This document shows, piece after piece, positions 1 to 7,002 of a stretch of DNA of 11,372 bases. This DNA comes from Noviherbaspirillum sp. (GTDB lineage: Bacteria; Pseudomonadota; Gammaproteobacteria; Burkholderiales; Burkholderiaceae): positions 1 through 11,372 of the forward strand of contig JAQGLQ010000456.1 of assembly GCA_028292785.1 (NCBI GenBank). The letters are read 5' to 3'. The position numbers and the translations under genes are program-made. Within the stretch, counting starts at the first letter, position 1. The number at the start of each line of letters is the position of its first letter. Under the pieces are notes generated by a model. It made no database searches. It had not been told where the DNA came from and worked only from the letters and a program-made list of their open reading frames with translations.

Positions 1-1221
1 GTCACCGCGAAGGTCATCGAGATGGACAGCGGACGGGAACTGACGATCCGCGCGCGCTTTCTGGTCGGATGCGACGGCGCCAAGAGCCAGGTGCGCGAAC
101 AGCTCGGCTTCGCCATGGATGGCAAGGGCGTGCTCACCTATACCACCAACGTGATCTTCCGCTGTCCCGAGTTCAATCGGCTGCACGACAAGCAGCCGGG
201 CTACCGCTACCTGTTCGTCGGCCCCACCGGGACATGGGCCACCATCGTCGCGATCAACGGCCGCGACAACTGGCGCATGTCGATCATCGGCAGCGCCGAG
301 AAAGTGCATTACACCGACGAGGAACTGAAGCAGTTCGCCTACCGGGCGCTGGGCCGCCCGTTCCCGCTCGAGATCCTCAGCGTGCTGCGCTGGCAGCGCG
401 CCGAACTGGTCGCCGAGCGCTATCACGAAGGCCGGGTTTTCATATGCGGCGATGCCTGCCACCTGACTTCGCCCACCGGCGGGCTGGGCATGAATACCGG
501 CATCGGCGATGCGGTCGACCTGTCATGGAAGCTCTCGGCCGCGCTCGAGGGCTGGGGCGGTCCGGCGCTGTTCGATTCCTACGATATCGAACGCATACCG
601 GTGGCCAGGCGCATCACCCGCTTCTCGACCAGCAATCTCGAGACCATGAAGAAGGTGCCGAGCAGCCCCAAGATCGCCGAAGACAGCGAGGAAGGCCGCG
701 CGATCCGCCTGCGCGTCGGCCATGCGATGTCCGAAGGATTGAAGCAGGAATGGTTCTCGATGAACATGCATCTCGGGAATCGGTACATCGACTCGCCGAT
801 CAATGTCTATGATGAGGTCGAGAGCCGTGAGCAGCTGCTGGCCGAATATCAGGACCCGATTCATTACCGGCCGAGCTCGCGTCCCGGCTGCCGCGCGCCG
901 CATGCCTGGCTGAAGGACGGGCGTTCGACGCTGGATCTGTTCGGCCGCGGCTTCGTGCTGCTGGCGCTCGACGGGCAGGCGGGCGGTACGGAAGATACGG
1001 CGCATTATCGCGAGGCCGCGCGGCGCATGGGCATGCCGTTCGAAACGGTCCGCATCGACCAGCCCGAGATACGCGCGCTGTACGAGAAGCGCTATGTGCT
1101 GGTGCGCCCCGATGGCCATGTCGCCTGGCGTGGCGACGCCCTGCCGCAGGATCCCGCCGCGATCGTCGGAAAGGTCACGGGGCATACAAGCGCGGTCAGC
1201 GAAACCATTCCGCAGGCCTGA
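1..1221 (+). CDS. FAD-dependent aromatic monooxygenase (PheA/TfdB/MhpA type), 5' partial
   Basis: The reading frame is open from base 1 and codes for 406 residues to the TGA at 1219-1221. The true start and the N-terminal GxGxxG dinucleotide-binding fold lie left of the window; the ATG at 22 is internal. The protein shows the class A flavoprotein hydroxylase DG motif (FLVGCDGAKSQVR, about residues 20-32) and the GD motif that binds the FAD ribityl/phosphate (RVFICGDACH, Asp151). The GD motif is followed by the usual GLGMNTGIGDAVDLSWKL helix. A C-terminal thioredoxin-like tail of the phenol hydroxylase/MhpA subgroup is visible, ending near a YVLVRPDGHVAWRGD strand. Such enzymes use NAD(P)H and O2 to hydroxylate phenolic rings, usually ortho to an existing OH, in the cytoplasm. 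The same-strand Mo hydroxylase gene 142 bases downstream suggests a shared catabolic pathway. The family call is secure; the substrate is unknown. Confidence 0.9.
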   Translation, partial: VTAKVIEMDSGRELTIRARFLVGCDGAKSQVREQLGFAMDGKGVLTYTTNVIFRCPEFNRLHDKQPGYRYLFVGPTGTWATIVAINGRDNWRMSIIGSAEKVHYTDEELKQFAYRALGRPFPLEILSVLRWQRAELVAERYHEGRVFICGDACHLTSPTGGLGMNTGIGDAVDLSWKLSAALEGWGGPALFDSYDIERIPVARRITRFSTSNLETMKKVPSSPKIAEDSEEGRAIRLRVGHAMSEGLKQEWFSMNMHLGNRYIDSPINVYDEVESREQLLAEYQDPIHYRPSSRPGCRAPHAWLKDGRSTLDLFGRGFVLLALDGQAGGTEDTAHYREAARRMGMPFETVRIDQPEIRALYEKRYVLVRPDGHVAWRGDALPQDPAAIVGKVTGHTSAVSETIPQA

Positions 1222-1263
1222 GGATCAGACACCGGAAATCCCTCCGGCACCAGCGCGCAAACA

Positions 1264-1283
1264 GGCCGGGTCATTTCCCGGCC
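1264..1283 (+). repeat. Short perfect inverted repeat between monooxygenase and Mo hydroxylase genes
   Basis: GGCCGGG (1264-1270) and CCCGGCC (1277-1283) form a perfect 7-bp GC-only stem with a 6-base loop, 42 bases after the monooxygenase stop. No T-run follows, so it does not look like an intrinsic terminator. It could act as an mRNA-stabilising or processing hairpin between two cotranscribed genes. Confidence 0.4.
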
Positions 1284-1363
1284 GCGCTCGTTGCAGGAAC
1301 AAGGCTGCCTTGCAAGAAGCTTATTTCGACGCGGTCCCGCAACCGCAGAAAAGGAAACAACTC

Positions 1364-3706
1364 ATGATCGGACAGCCCCTACCCCGACTCGAAGATCGCC
1401 GCTTCACCACCGGCAAAGGCAGTTACACCGACGACATCCGCGTCGACGGCCAGGTCTATGCGGCATTCCTGCGTTCGCCGCATGCGCATGCGGTGCTGCG
1501 CGCCATCGACACTTCGGCGGCCGCCGCGGCGCCGGGCGTGCTCGCGGTACTGGTCGGCAAGGACTACCTCGATGCCGGCTTTCAGGGCATCGAACATCAC
1601 GCCAATCCGGCGGGTGCGGTGACCTGGCAGCAGCCGAGCTTCGAGAATTCGCTGACCGGATCGGTGCTGCAGCAGAAGCATCTGCCGCTGGCCATCGACA
1701 AGGCGCGCCATGTGGGCGAACCGCTGGCGATGGTGATCGCCGGGACGCCGCTGCAGGCGCGCGATGCCGTCGAGTTGATCGAGGTTGATTACGACGTGCT
1801 GGACGCCGTGGTGCGCTCCGACGACGCCATGCGCGAAGGCGCGCCGCAGTTGTGGGATGCCGCGCCGAACAATCTGTGTTTCCAGGTGCAGTACGGCGAT
1901 CGCGAGGCGGCGCAACAGATCTTCAAGGATGCGGCCCATGTGGTACGCCGCGAGTTCCGCATCAGCCGCACCGTCAACGCCCAGATGGAGCCGCGCGCGG
2001 CGATCGGGACCTATGACGCCGGCAGCGGCGTCTATACCCTGATTTCCGGCAGCCAGGGCGTGACGCGGCAGCAGCAGGCGCTGGCCGGCGCCTTGCGCGC
2101 CCCGCTCGACAAGGTGCGCGTGGTGTCGCCCGACGTCGGCGGCGGCTTCGGTTCGCGCACGCCGCTTTACGTCGAACAGCTGGCGGTAGTGTGGGGCGCG
2201 CGCCAGGTCGGCCGGCCGGTGAAGTGGACCGGCGACCGCAGCGAGGCATTCCTGTCGGACTACCAGGGACGCGATGCCATCATCCGCGCAGCCATGGCAT
2301 TCGCGGCGGATGGCCGCATCCTCGCCATCGACCACGAATGGATAGGCAACGTCGGCGCCCATCCGGTTACCTACGTGCCGCTGTCCAACGGCACCCGGGT
2401 GCTGACGTCGGTCTACGACGTGCCCCATACCGCCGTGCACGTCAGCGCGGTATTGAGCAACACCGTGCCGACCGCGCCTTACCGCGGCGCCGGGCGGCCG
2501 GAAGCGATGCATGCGATGGAACGCATGCTCGACATCGCCGCGCGCGAAATGAACCTGGACCGGGTCGAGATCCGCCGCCGCAACATGGTGCGGCGCGACA
2601 TGCTGCCCTACAAGAATCCGATGGGCCTGACCTATGACAGCGGCGATTTCATCGGCAACATGGAGCGCGCGCTGGAACTGTCCGGCTGGAACGGCTACGC
2701 GGCGCGGCGCGAGGAATCGACAGCGCGAGGAAAGCTGCGCGGCATCGGCGTATCGAATTACATCGAGGCGCCGGTGGGTGCGCCGAGCGAGCGCATCGAA
2801 ATGACGGTGACGCCGGACGGCGTGGTCGATATCGTGTCCGGCACGCAGTCGCAGGGACAAGGCCATGAAACCACGTTCGCCCAGGTGGTGGCGGCGCAGC
2901 TTGGGGTGCCGATCGAGACGATACGCCTGCGCACCGGCGATACCGCCTTCGTCAAGAATGGCGGCGGCACGCATTCGGACCGCTCGATGCGGCTGGGCGG
3001 CACCCTGCTGGTCCAGGCTTCGGCGCAGATCAGCGATGCCGGCCGGGCGGTGGCGGCGGCCATGCTGGATTCGGACGAACTGCGCTTCGCCGACGGCGCC
3101 TACACCGATGAACAGTCGGGCCGCAGCGTCAGCCTGTTCGAGGTGGCGCGCCATGTGGCCGAACACGGCATGCCGGGCGATGCGTCGGTCCGGGCGCTCA
3201 CGGCCGCCAAGGAATTCGTCGGCCGCATGGCGGCCCATCCGACCGGCGCCGTGGTATGCGAACTGGAAGTCGATCCCGACACCGGCGAGGTCGAGCTGCT
3301 GCGCTACACCACGGTCGATGACGTGGGCAAGCCGATCAATCCGCTGATCGTCGATGGACAGGTGCACGGCGGCCTGGCGCAGGGCATCGGCCAGGCGCTG
3401 TCGGAAGGCTATTACATGGAAGCCGGCAGCGGCCAGGTGCTGAGCGGTTCTTACATGGATTACGGCGTGCCGCGCGCCGGCGCGGTACCGCCGCTCACCA
3501 TCGAGCTGACGGAAGACCCGACGCCTGGTAATCCGCTTGGCGTCAAGGGCGGAGGCGAAAGCGGCATCACCCCGGCCACCGCCGTGATCTTCAATGCGCT
3601 GGCCGATGCGCTGCGCGACTTCGGCTCCGACGAACTCGACATGCCGGCCGTGCCCGCCGTCGTCTGGAACTACATTCATCGCGACGCCGGGATGCGGCCC
3701 GGCTGA
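1364..3706 (+). CDS. Xanthine dehydrogenase/aldehyde oxidase family molybdopterin-binding subunit
   Basis: This 780-residue protein is the catalytic Mo-cofactor (large) subunit of a molybdenum hydroxylase. The family inserts oxygen from water into C-H bonds of aldehydes or N-heteroaromatic rings. The start at 1364 is chosen because AAGGA (1351-1355) sits 8 bases upstream and the encoded start (MIGQPLPRLEDRRFTTGKG) is the standard family N-terminus; the frame stays open upstream but the extra residues look non-coding. An aldehyde oxidase a/b-hammerhead domain covers roughly residues 15-125. GGGFGSR (259-265), PYRGAGRPE (372-380), the SGTQSQGQGHETTFAQ segment and GVKGGGESG with the presumed catalytic Glu732 are Mo-binding and active-site signatures. 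The loop reads PYRGAGRPE, not the AYxCSFR of form I CO dehydrogenase, so this is not a CoxL. No 2Fe-2S or FAD subunit gene is present in the window. Its stop lies 4 bases from the convergent IclR gene. Confidence 0.92.
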   Translation: MIGQPLPRLEDRRFTTGKGSYTDDIRVDGQVYAAFLRSPHAHAVLRAIDTSAAAAAPGVLAVLVGKDYLDAGFQGIEHHANPAGAVTWQQPSFENSLTGSVLQQKHLPLAIDKARHVGEPLAMVIAGTPLQARDAVELIEVDYDVLDAVVRSDDAMREGAPQLWDAAPNNLCFQVQYGDREAAQQIFKDAAHVVRREFRISRTVNAQMEPRAAIGTYDAGSGVYTLISGSQGVTRQQQALAGALRAPLDKVRVVSPDVGGGFGSRTPLYVEQLAVVWGARQVGRPVKWTGDRSEAFLSDYQGRDAIIRAAMAFAADGRILAIDHEWIGNVGAHPVTYVPLSNGTRVLTSVYDVPHTAVHVSAVLSNTVPTAPYRGAGRPEAMHAMERMLDIAAREMNLDRVEIRRRNMVRRDMLPYKNPMGLTYDSGDFIGNMERALELSGWNGYAARREESTARGKLRGIGVSNYIEAPVGAPSERIEMTVTPDGVVDIVSGTQSQGQGHETTFAQVVAAQLGVPIETIRLRTGDTAFVKNGGGTHSDRSMRLGGTLLVQASAQISDAGRAVAAAMLDSDELRFADGAYTDEQSGRSVSLFEVARHVAEHGMPGDASVRALTAAKEFVGRMAAHPTGAVVCELEVDPDTGEVELLRYTTVDDVGKPINPLIVDGQVHGGLAQGIGQALSEGYYMEAGSGQVLSGSYMDYGVPRAGAVPPLTIELTEDPTPGNPLGVKGGGESGITPATAVIFNALADALRDFGSDELDMPAVPAVVWNYIHRDAGMRPG

Positions 3707-3710
3707 TCGC

Positions 3711-4544
3711 TTAACGCGACGCGCTCAGCGCCGGGGTCAGGCGCTGCGCGAGCTGCTTCAGTTCAGCCCCGACCTCCGCCAGTTTCGCATCGTCGAACAG
3801 CTGGCTGATGCCGCCCGAGCTCAGCGACAGCACGACCGAGCCGTCTTCCGACCGCAGAGGGACGGCGACGGCATTGATCTGCGCATGCAGCGAGCCCTTG
3901 TTCAGGATATAGCCGGTACGCTTGAAGTCGGCGAGCGCCTGCCTGATTTTCGGCAGCAGTTCCGGCCAGCGCTTGTCTTCGATCCGCGCCAGTTCTTCGA
4001 ACAGCGCCTCGCGCTGCGCTTCCGACAGGCCGGCCATATAAGCCCAGCCCGTCACCGACGAAGCGAGCGGCACCTGCGAGCCGACTTCCAGATCGCGCAG
4101 GATGATGGACGAGCCCTGGCAGCGCTGCAGGTAGACCATGTTGGAGCCATCGCGCATGCCCAGCGACACCGCGCCCTGATGGCGGATGGCAATCGCCTGC
4201 ATCTCCGGCTTCGCGAGTTCCGCGATCGGCGTCGCGATGACCACCGAATAACCCAGGCCGAGCACCGGAATGCCGGGCCGCAGCTTATCGCCGCGCCCGG
4301 CCTGCTCCAGATAGCCTTCCTGGATCAGGGTGTAGCAAAGACGCCAGACCGTCGGCTGCGGCAGTCCCGTGATGCGGGCGATCTCGGCCGTGCCCAGTTC
4401 CGGCGTTTCCCGCGTAAAGCAACGCAGCACCTTGAGCCCGCGCGCCAGGGCGGTCACATATTGACGGTCCTTTTCTTTTTCATGCTCGTCGTCCTGCATG
4501 TCCTCGGGTTTTCCGGGCCGCGCTTTTTTCATCGGTTTCAACAT
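3711..4544 (-). CDS. IclR-family transcriptional regulator
   Basis: The 277-residue protein has a charged, Lys/Glu-rich N-terminal tail (about residues 1-27). A conserved QYVTALARGLKVLRCF entry helix follows, then an N-terminal winged helix-turn-helix (about 50-80, with GTAEIARITGLPQPTVWRL as the helix-turn-helix). An IclR effector-binding domain fills residues 105-265. The first ATG is preferred because purine-rich AAGGGATGGGA precedes it on the minus strand; a second in-frame Met at residue 5 is possible. Family members of this PcaR/PobR-like type control aromatic-acid catabolism with a pathway intermediate as ligand. The gene converges on the Mo hydroxylase gene and diverges from the decarboxylase gene, so it most likely regulates the latter through the shared 179-bp intergenic region. 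Whether it activates or represses cannot be read here. Confidence 0.93.
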   Translation of the reverse strand: MLKPMKKARPGKPEDMQDDEHEKEKDRQYVTALARGLKVLRCFTRETPELGTAEIARITGLPQPTVWRLCYTLIQEGYLEQAGRGDKLRPGIPVLGLGYSVVIATPIAELAKPEMQAIAIRHQGAVSLGMRDGSNMVYLQRCQGSSIILRDLEVGSQVPLASSVTGWAYMAGLSEAQREALFEELARIEDKRWPELLPKIRQALADFKRTGYILNKGSLHAQINAVAVPLRSEDGSVVLSLSSGGISQLFDDAKLAEVGAELKQLAQRLTPALSASR

Positions 4545-4575
4545 GATTTCCCATCCCTTTACACGTAGCAGATAC

Positions 4576-4599
4576 CAGACAATTGATGCCGCTTGTCTG
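4576..4599. promoter_or_regulatory. Candidate IclR-type operator (7-10-7 palindrome)
   Basis: CAGACAA (4576-4582) and TTGTCTG (4593-4599) are perfect inverted repeats separated by 10 bases, giving half-site centres 17 bases apart. They lie between the regulator start (4544) and the divergent gene and flank the -35 box of the predicted plus-strand promoter. Placement, symmetry and size fit a dimeric or tetrameric IclR-family site. Assignment to this regulator is inferred from position. Confidence 0.5.
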
Positions 4600-4611
4600 A
4601 ATCGCTATAAT
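4583..4611 (+). promoter_or_regulatory. Sigma70-like promoter for the decarboxylase/TctC genes
   Basis: TTGATG (4583-4588, four of six bases matching TTGACA) and a perfect TATAAT (4606-4611) are separated by the ideal 17 bases. Transcription would start near 4618, leaving a leader of about 105 bases before the TTG start at 4724. The -35 box lies exactly in the spacer of the 4576-4599 palindrome, so a bound regulator would compete with, or contact, RNA polymerase. Confidence 0.6.
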
Positions 4612-4612
4612 G

Positions 4613-4640
4613 AATTTGCAATGCAGTTAGCTAATTTGCA
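4613..4640. repeat. Direct repeat AATTTGCA, 20-bp period, in the divergent promoter region
   Basis: AATTTGCA occurs at 4613-4620 and again at 4633-4640, exactly 20 bases apart, about two helical turns. A perfect 8-bp palindrome TTAGCTAA (4627-4634) overlaps the second copy. The spacing puts both copies on one DNA face and suggests a second binding site downstream of the palindromic operator. The protein is unknown. Confidence 0.35.
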
Positions 4641-4646
4641 CAGCGA

Positions 4647-4652
4647 ATTATA
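4647..4652 (-). promoter_or_regulatory. Possible -10 box for the IclR gene
   Basis: On the minus strand these bases read TATAAT, a perfect -10 hexamer. No convincing -35 box lies 16-18 bases upstream (CCCAAA is the nearest), so the promoter would be weak or activator-dependent. A start near 4640 would leave a leader of about 95 bases before the regulator ATG. Confidence 0.3.
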
Positions 4653-4711
4653 ACATCGGTTTCGTTTGTTTTGGGCGGGAGATGATCTCATGCCGCAGAC
4701 GCCGGAACCAT

Positions 4712-4717
4712 AAGGAG
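4712..4717 (+). promoter_or_regulatory. Shine-Dalgarno site that selects a TTG start
   Basis: AAGGAG ends 6 bases before the TTG at 4724 and is a near-ideal ribosome site. The in-frame ATG at 4682 has no properly spaced site, and its extra residues (MISCRRRRNHKETD) are unlike the family N-terminus. The gene therefore most likely starts at TTG. Confidence 0.75.
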
Positions 4718-4723
4718 ACAGAC

Positions 4724-5731
4724 TTGGACCGCAAAAATCCCGGCGCGGACGGCGTTCCCCTCACTTTCGCCTGCGGCCTGTATGACCGCATGCAGCCGTT
4801 GTATACCGGCGAGGTCAAGCCCGAAGGCATCGATCTCGACTTTCTCGCGATCGAGGCGCCGCGCATCATTTTCGACCGCATGTCGGGCAAGCAGGAATTC
4901 GACCTTTCCGAATTATCGAGTTCGGAATTCATCACGCGCATGAGCGTCGGCAATTCGCCTTTCGTTGCGCTGCCGGTGTTTCCGTCGCGCGTGTTCCGGC
5001 ATAGCTTCATCACGATCAACCGGCGTTCCGGCATCCGCACGCCGAAGGATCTCGAAGGCCGGCGCGTCGGCGTACCGCTCTACACGATGACCGCGGCGAT
5101 CTGGATGCGCGGGCACTTGCAGCACGACTACGGCGTCGACCTGTCCACGATCCACTGGGTGGAAGGCGCGATCAACAGCGCGACCGGCCACGGCGAGCCG
5201 ACGGTATTGCCGATACTGCGCGAAGTGCCGATCACCCGCAACCGCAGCGGCAAATCGCTCAGCCAGCTGCTCGACGAAGGCGAAATCGACGCCATCCTCG
5301 GCACCACGCTGCCCGATGCCCGGCGTCACAATCCCGACATCGTGCGGCTGTTCCCCGACTTCCGCGACGTGGAAAAGGACTATTACCGGCGCACCGGCAT
5401 TTTCCCGATCATGCATCTGGTGGCGATCAAGCGCGAGACCTATGAACGCCATCCTTTCATCGGGCAATCCCTGTATCGCGCCTTCTGCGAGTCGAAGCGG
5501 GTGGCGCTGGGCAGGATGCGCAACCTGGCGGCGCTGCGCTACATGCTGCCCTGGCTGCCGGACGACCTGGATGAGCTTGAGGAGGTGTTCGGCGACGATC
5601 CGTGGCCCTATGGCGTCGACGCCAACCGCAAGACGCTGGCGACGATGATGCAGTACATGGTGGAGCAGGGGGTGCTGGCGAAGGAGCTGCCGGTGGAGGA
5701 TTTGTTTGTGCCGGTCGGGGAAGGTCGGTAG
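4724..5731 (+). CDS. 4,5-dihydroxyphthalate decarboxylase (Pht5)-family protein
   Basis: Read from TTG 4724, the product has 335 residues, close to the usual family length of about 330. The N-terminal core begins LTFACGLYDRMQPLYTGEV and continues with a segment resembling periplasmic-binding-protein fold enzymes (FDLSELSSSEFITRM). The stretch RTPKDLEGRRVGVPLYTMTAA is the typical second-lobe entry of these proteins. Pht5-type enzymes remove CO2 from 4,5-dihydroxyphthalate to give protocatechuate. Homologues in many catabolic islands act on other, mostly unproven, hydroxylated ring carboxylates. No signal peptide is present, which favours a cytoplasmic enzyme over a transport solute-binding protein despite the shared fold. 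It lies first in a probable operon with the TctC gene 48 bases downstream and is driven from the divergent IclR-associated promoter. Family confident; substrate unknown. Confidence 0.8.
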   Translation: MDRKNPGADGVPLTFACGLYDRMQPLYTGEVKPEGIDLDFLAIEAPRIIFDRMSGKQEFDLSELSSSEFITRMSVGNSPFVALPVFPSRVFRHSFITINRRSGIRTPKDLEGRRVGVPLYTMTAAIWMRGHLQHDYGVDLSTIHWVEGAINSATGHGEPTVLPILREVPITRNRSGKSLSQLLDEGEIDAILGTTLPDARRHNPDIVRLFPDFRDVEKDYYRRTGIFPIMHLVAIKRETYERHPFIGQSLYRAFCESKRVALGRMRNLAALRYMLPWLPDDLDELEEVFGDDPWPYGVDANRKTLATMMQYMVEQGVLAKELPVEDLFVPVGEGR

Positions 5732-5779
5732 AAGTAACGTCGGCAGGGTGTAGAGCCAGGCCCGAAAAGGAGAAACAGA

Positions 5780-6781
5780 ATGGTCACAACGCGCCCGAAC
5801 CAGGTCCGCAAGCTCGCCGCGGCGTTAACGCTTGCCGCCATGGCCATGCTGCCGGCGCCCGCCTCCGCCCAGCAAGGCCCTTACCCCAACCGCATGGGCA
5901 AGATCATCGCCGCCTACAACCCCGGCGGCACGGTCGACGCGATGGCCCGCGCTTTCGCCCAGGCCTATACCGACAGCATGGGCAAGACCTTCATCGTCGA
6001 AAACCGTCCCGGCGCCGGCGGCAACATCGGACTGGCGGCCCTGGCGCGCTCGCCGGCCGACGGCTACACGCTGGGCATAGGCGCGGCCAATATCACCGCG
6101 CTCGCGGCGACGCGCTCGCTCTACCCTAATCTGGGCTTCGATACGCTCAAGGATTTCACGCCGGTCGCCTTCCTCGGACGGGTGCCCTTCGTGCTGGTCG
6201 TCAATTCCGAGGTGCCGGCGCACAATCTGTCCGAACTGCTGGCGTTGCTGAAGTCGAAGAAAACCAACTTCAACTACGCCTCCTCCGGCATGGGAAATAC
6301 CGCTCACCTGTTCGGGGAACTGTTCAAGCACCGCGCCGGCGTCGACATGCTGCACGTCCCGTACAAATCGAGCGGCGAAGCGCTGATGGAAGTGGCGGCC
6401 GGCCGCGTGCATCTGCAGTTCGCGACGCCGATCGAGCTGAATCCGCACATCGCCAGCGGCAAGGTGCGGCCGATCGCGATCGCCGGTCCCAGGCGCCTGC
6501 CCGCCCTTCCCAACGTGCCGACCCTGGCGGAACTCGGCATGCCGGGCTTTGAAACGCCGACCTGGTTCGGCATCATCGCGCCGGCCGGCACCCCGAAGGA
6601 CATCGTCGAACTCCTGAACCGGGAAACCGAAAAAGCGATGAGCGTGCCGGCGGTCAAGGCGCGCATCGTCCAGGCCGGCATCGAGCCGGAATACATGACG
6701 CCGCAGCGTTTCCAGGCTTTCATGGTCGAAGAAATCAACCGCTGGGAAGGCATCGTCAAGTCGGGCGCGCGCTTTGAATAA
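5780..6781 (+). CDS. Bug/TctC-family periplasmic tripartite tricarboxylate transporter substrate-binding protein
   Basis: This 333-residue protein starts 7 bases after AAGGAG (5767-5772). It has a clear Sec signal peptide: Arg/Lys near residues 5-11, a hydrophobic core at about 12-24 and a predicted cut after ASA at residue 30. The mature part shows the Bug fold landmarks: IIAAYNPGGTVDAMAR near the start, VENRPGAGGNIGLAALARSPADGYTLG, NYASSGMGNTAHLFGELF, HVPYKSSGEAL and the LPNVPTLAELGMPGFE loop. Family members bind carboxylates in the periplasm and pass them to TctA/TctB membrane partners. Neither partner is encoded here, as is common for the many orphan Bug genes of Burkholderiales. Its place next to the decarboxylase suggests capture of the pathway's aromatic acid. 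A strong hairpin terminator follows 29 bases after the stop. Confidence 0.93.
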   Translation: MVTTRPNQVRKLAAALTLAAMAMLPAPASAQQGPYPNRMGKIIAAYNPGGTVDAMARAFAQAYTDSMGKTFIVENRPGAGGNIGLAALARSPADGYTLGIGAANITALAATRSLYPNLGFDTLKDFTPVAFLGRVPFVLVVNSEVPAHNLSELLALLKSKKTNFNYASSGMGNTAHLFGELFKHRAGVDMLHVPYKSSGEALMEVAAGRVHLQFATPIELNPHIASGKVRPIAIAGPRRLPALPNVPTLAELGMPGFETPTWFGIIAPAGTPKDIVELLNRETEKAMSVPAVKARIVQAGIEPEYMTPQRFQAFMVEEINRWEGIVKSGARFE

Positions 6782-6809
6782 CCCTTGTCCGGTTTTCTAC
6801 TGGAATTTC

Positions 6810-6861
6810 CAAGAAAACGTGGCGTGACTGCACGTCCTTGCAGCCACGCCACGTTTTCTTG
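6810..6861. terminator. Strong bidirectional intrinsic terminator hairpin
   Basis: CAAGAAAACGTGGCGTG (6810-6826) pairs perfectly over 17 bases with 6845-6861. An inner CTGCA/TGCAG stem (6828-6832 with 6839-6843) continues the helix after one mismatch and leaves a 6-base loop. The outer stem is A-rich on the left and T-rich on the right (TTTTCTTGTT on the plus strand), as expected of a terminator that works in both directions. It separates the catabolic genes from the aryl-polyene-type genes. Confidence 0.8.
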
Positions 6862-6897
6862 TTCATACGGTTGCTGCGCCCCGGCAACTTCGGTTAC

Positions 6898-6926
6898 TGT
6901 ACTGCAATTCTCAAAATCCCTATATA
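6898..6926 (+). promoter_or_regulatory. Weak candidate promoter for the aryl-polyene-type genes
   Basis: TATATA (6921-6926) is a plausible -10 box in an AT-rich patch between the terminator and the methyltransferase gene. The hexamer 17 bases upstream, TGTACT (6898-6903), matches the -35 consensus at only three positions. A start near 6933 would give a leader of about 70 bases. It is the best candidate in this 141-base gap, but weak. Confidence 0.27.
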
Positions 6927-7002
6927 AACCAAGCGTTCCTGCCCGAAACTTTCCGACCCAATCGGATCGCATCGGCGCCCGCCGCTTCCCTTCCCGAACA
7001 AT

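Noticed and set aside
1379..3679. A 766-codon open frame on the minus strand opposite the Mo hydroxylase gene.
   Set aside because: It is a high-GC mirror of the real gene. Its translation is Arg/His/Ala-rich without recognisable domains, while the plus strand shows clear Mo hydroxylase motifs.
1364..3706. Carbon monoxide dehydrogenase large subunit (CoxL).
   Set aside because: The active-site loop reads PYRGAGRPE instead of AYxCSFR, and no adjacent coxM/coxS genes are present.
4682..4723. Starting the decarboxylase at ATG 4682.
   Set aside because: No spaced ribosome site precedes it and the added residues do not match the family; TTG 4724 has AAGGAG 6 bases upstream.
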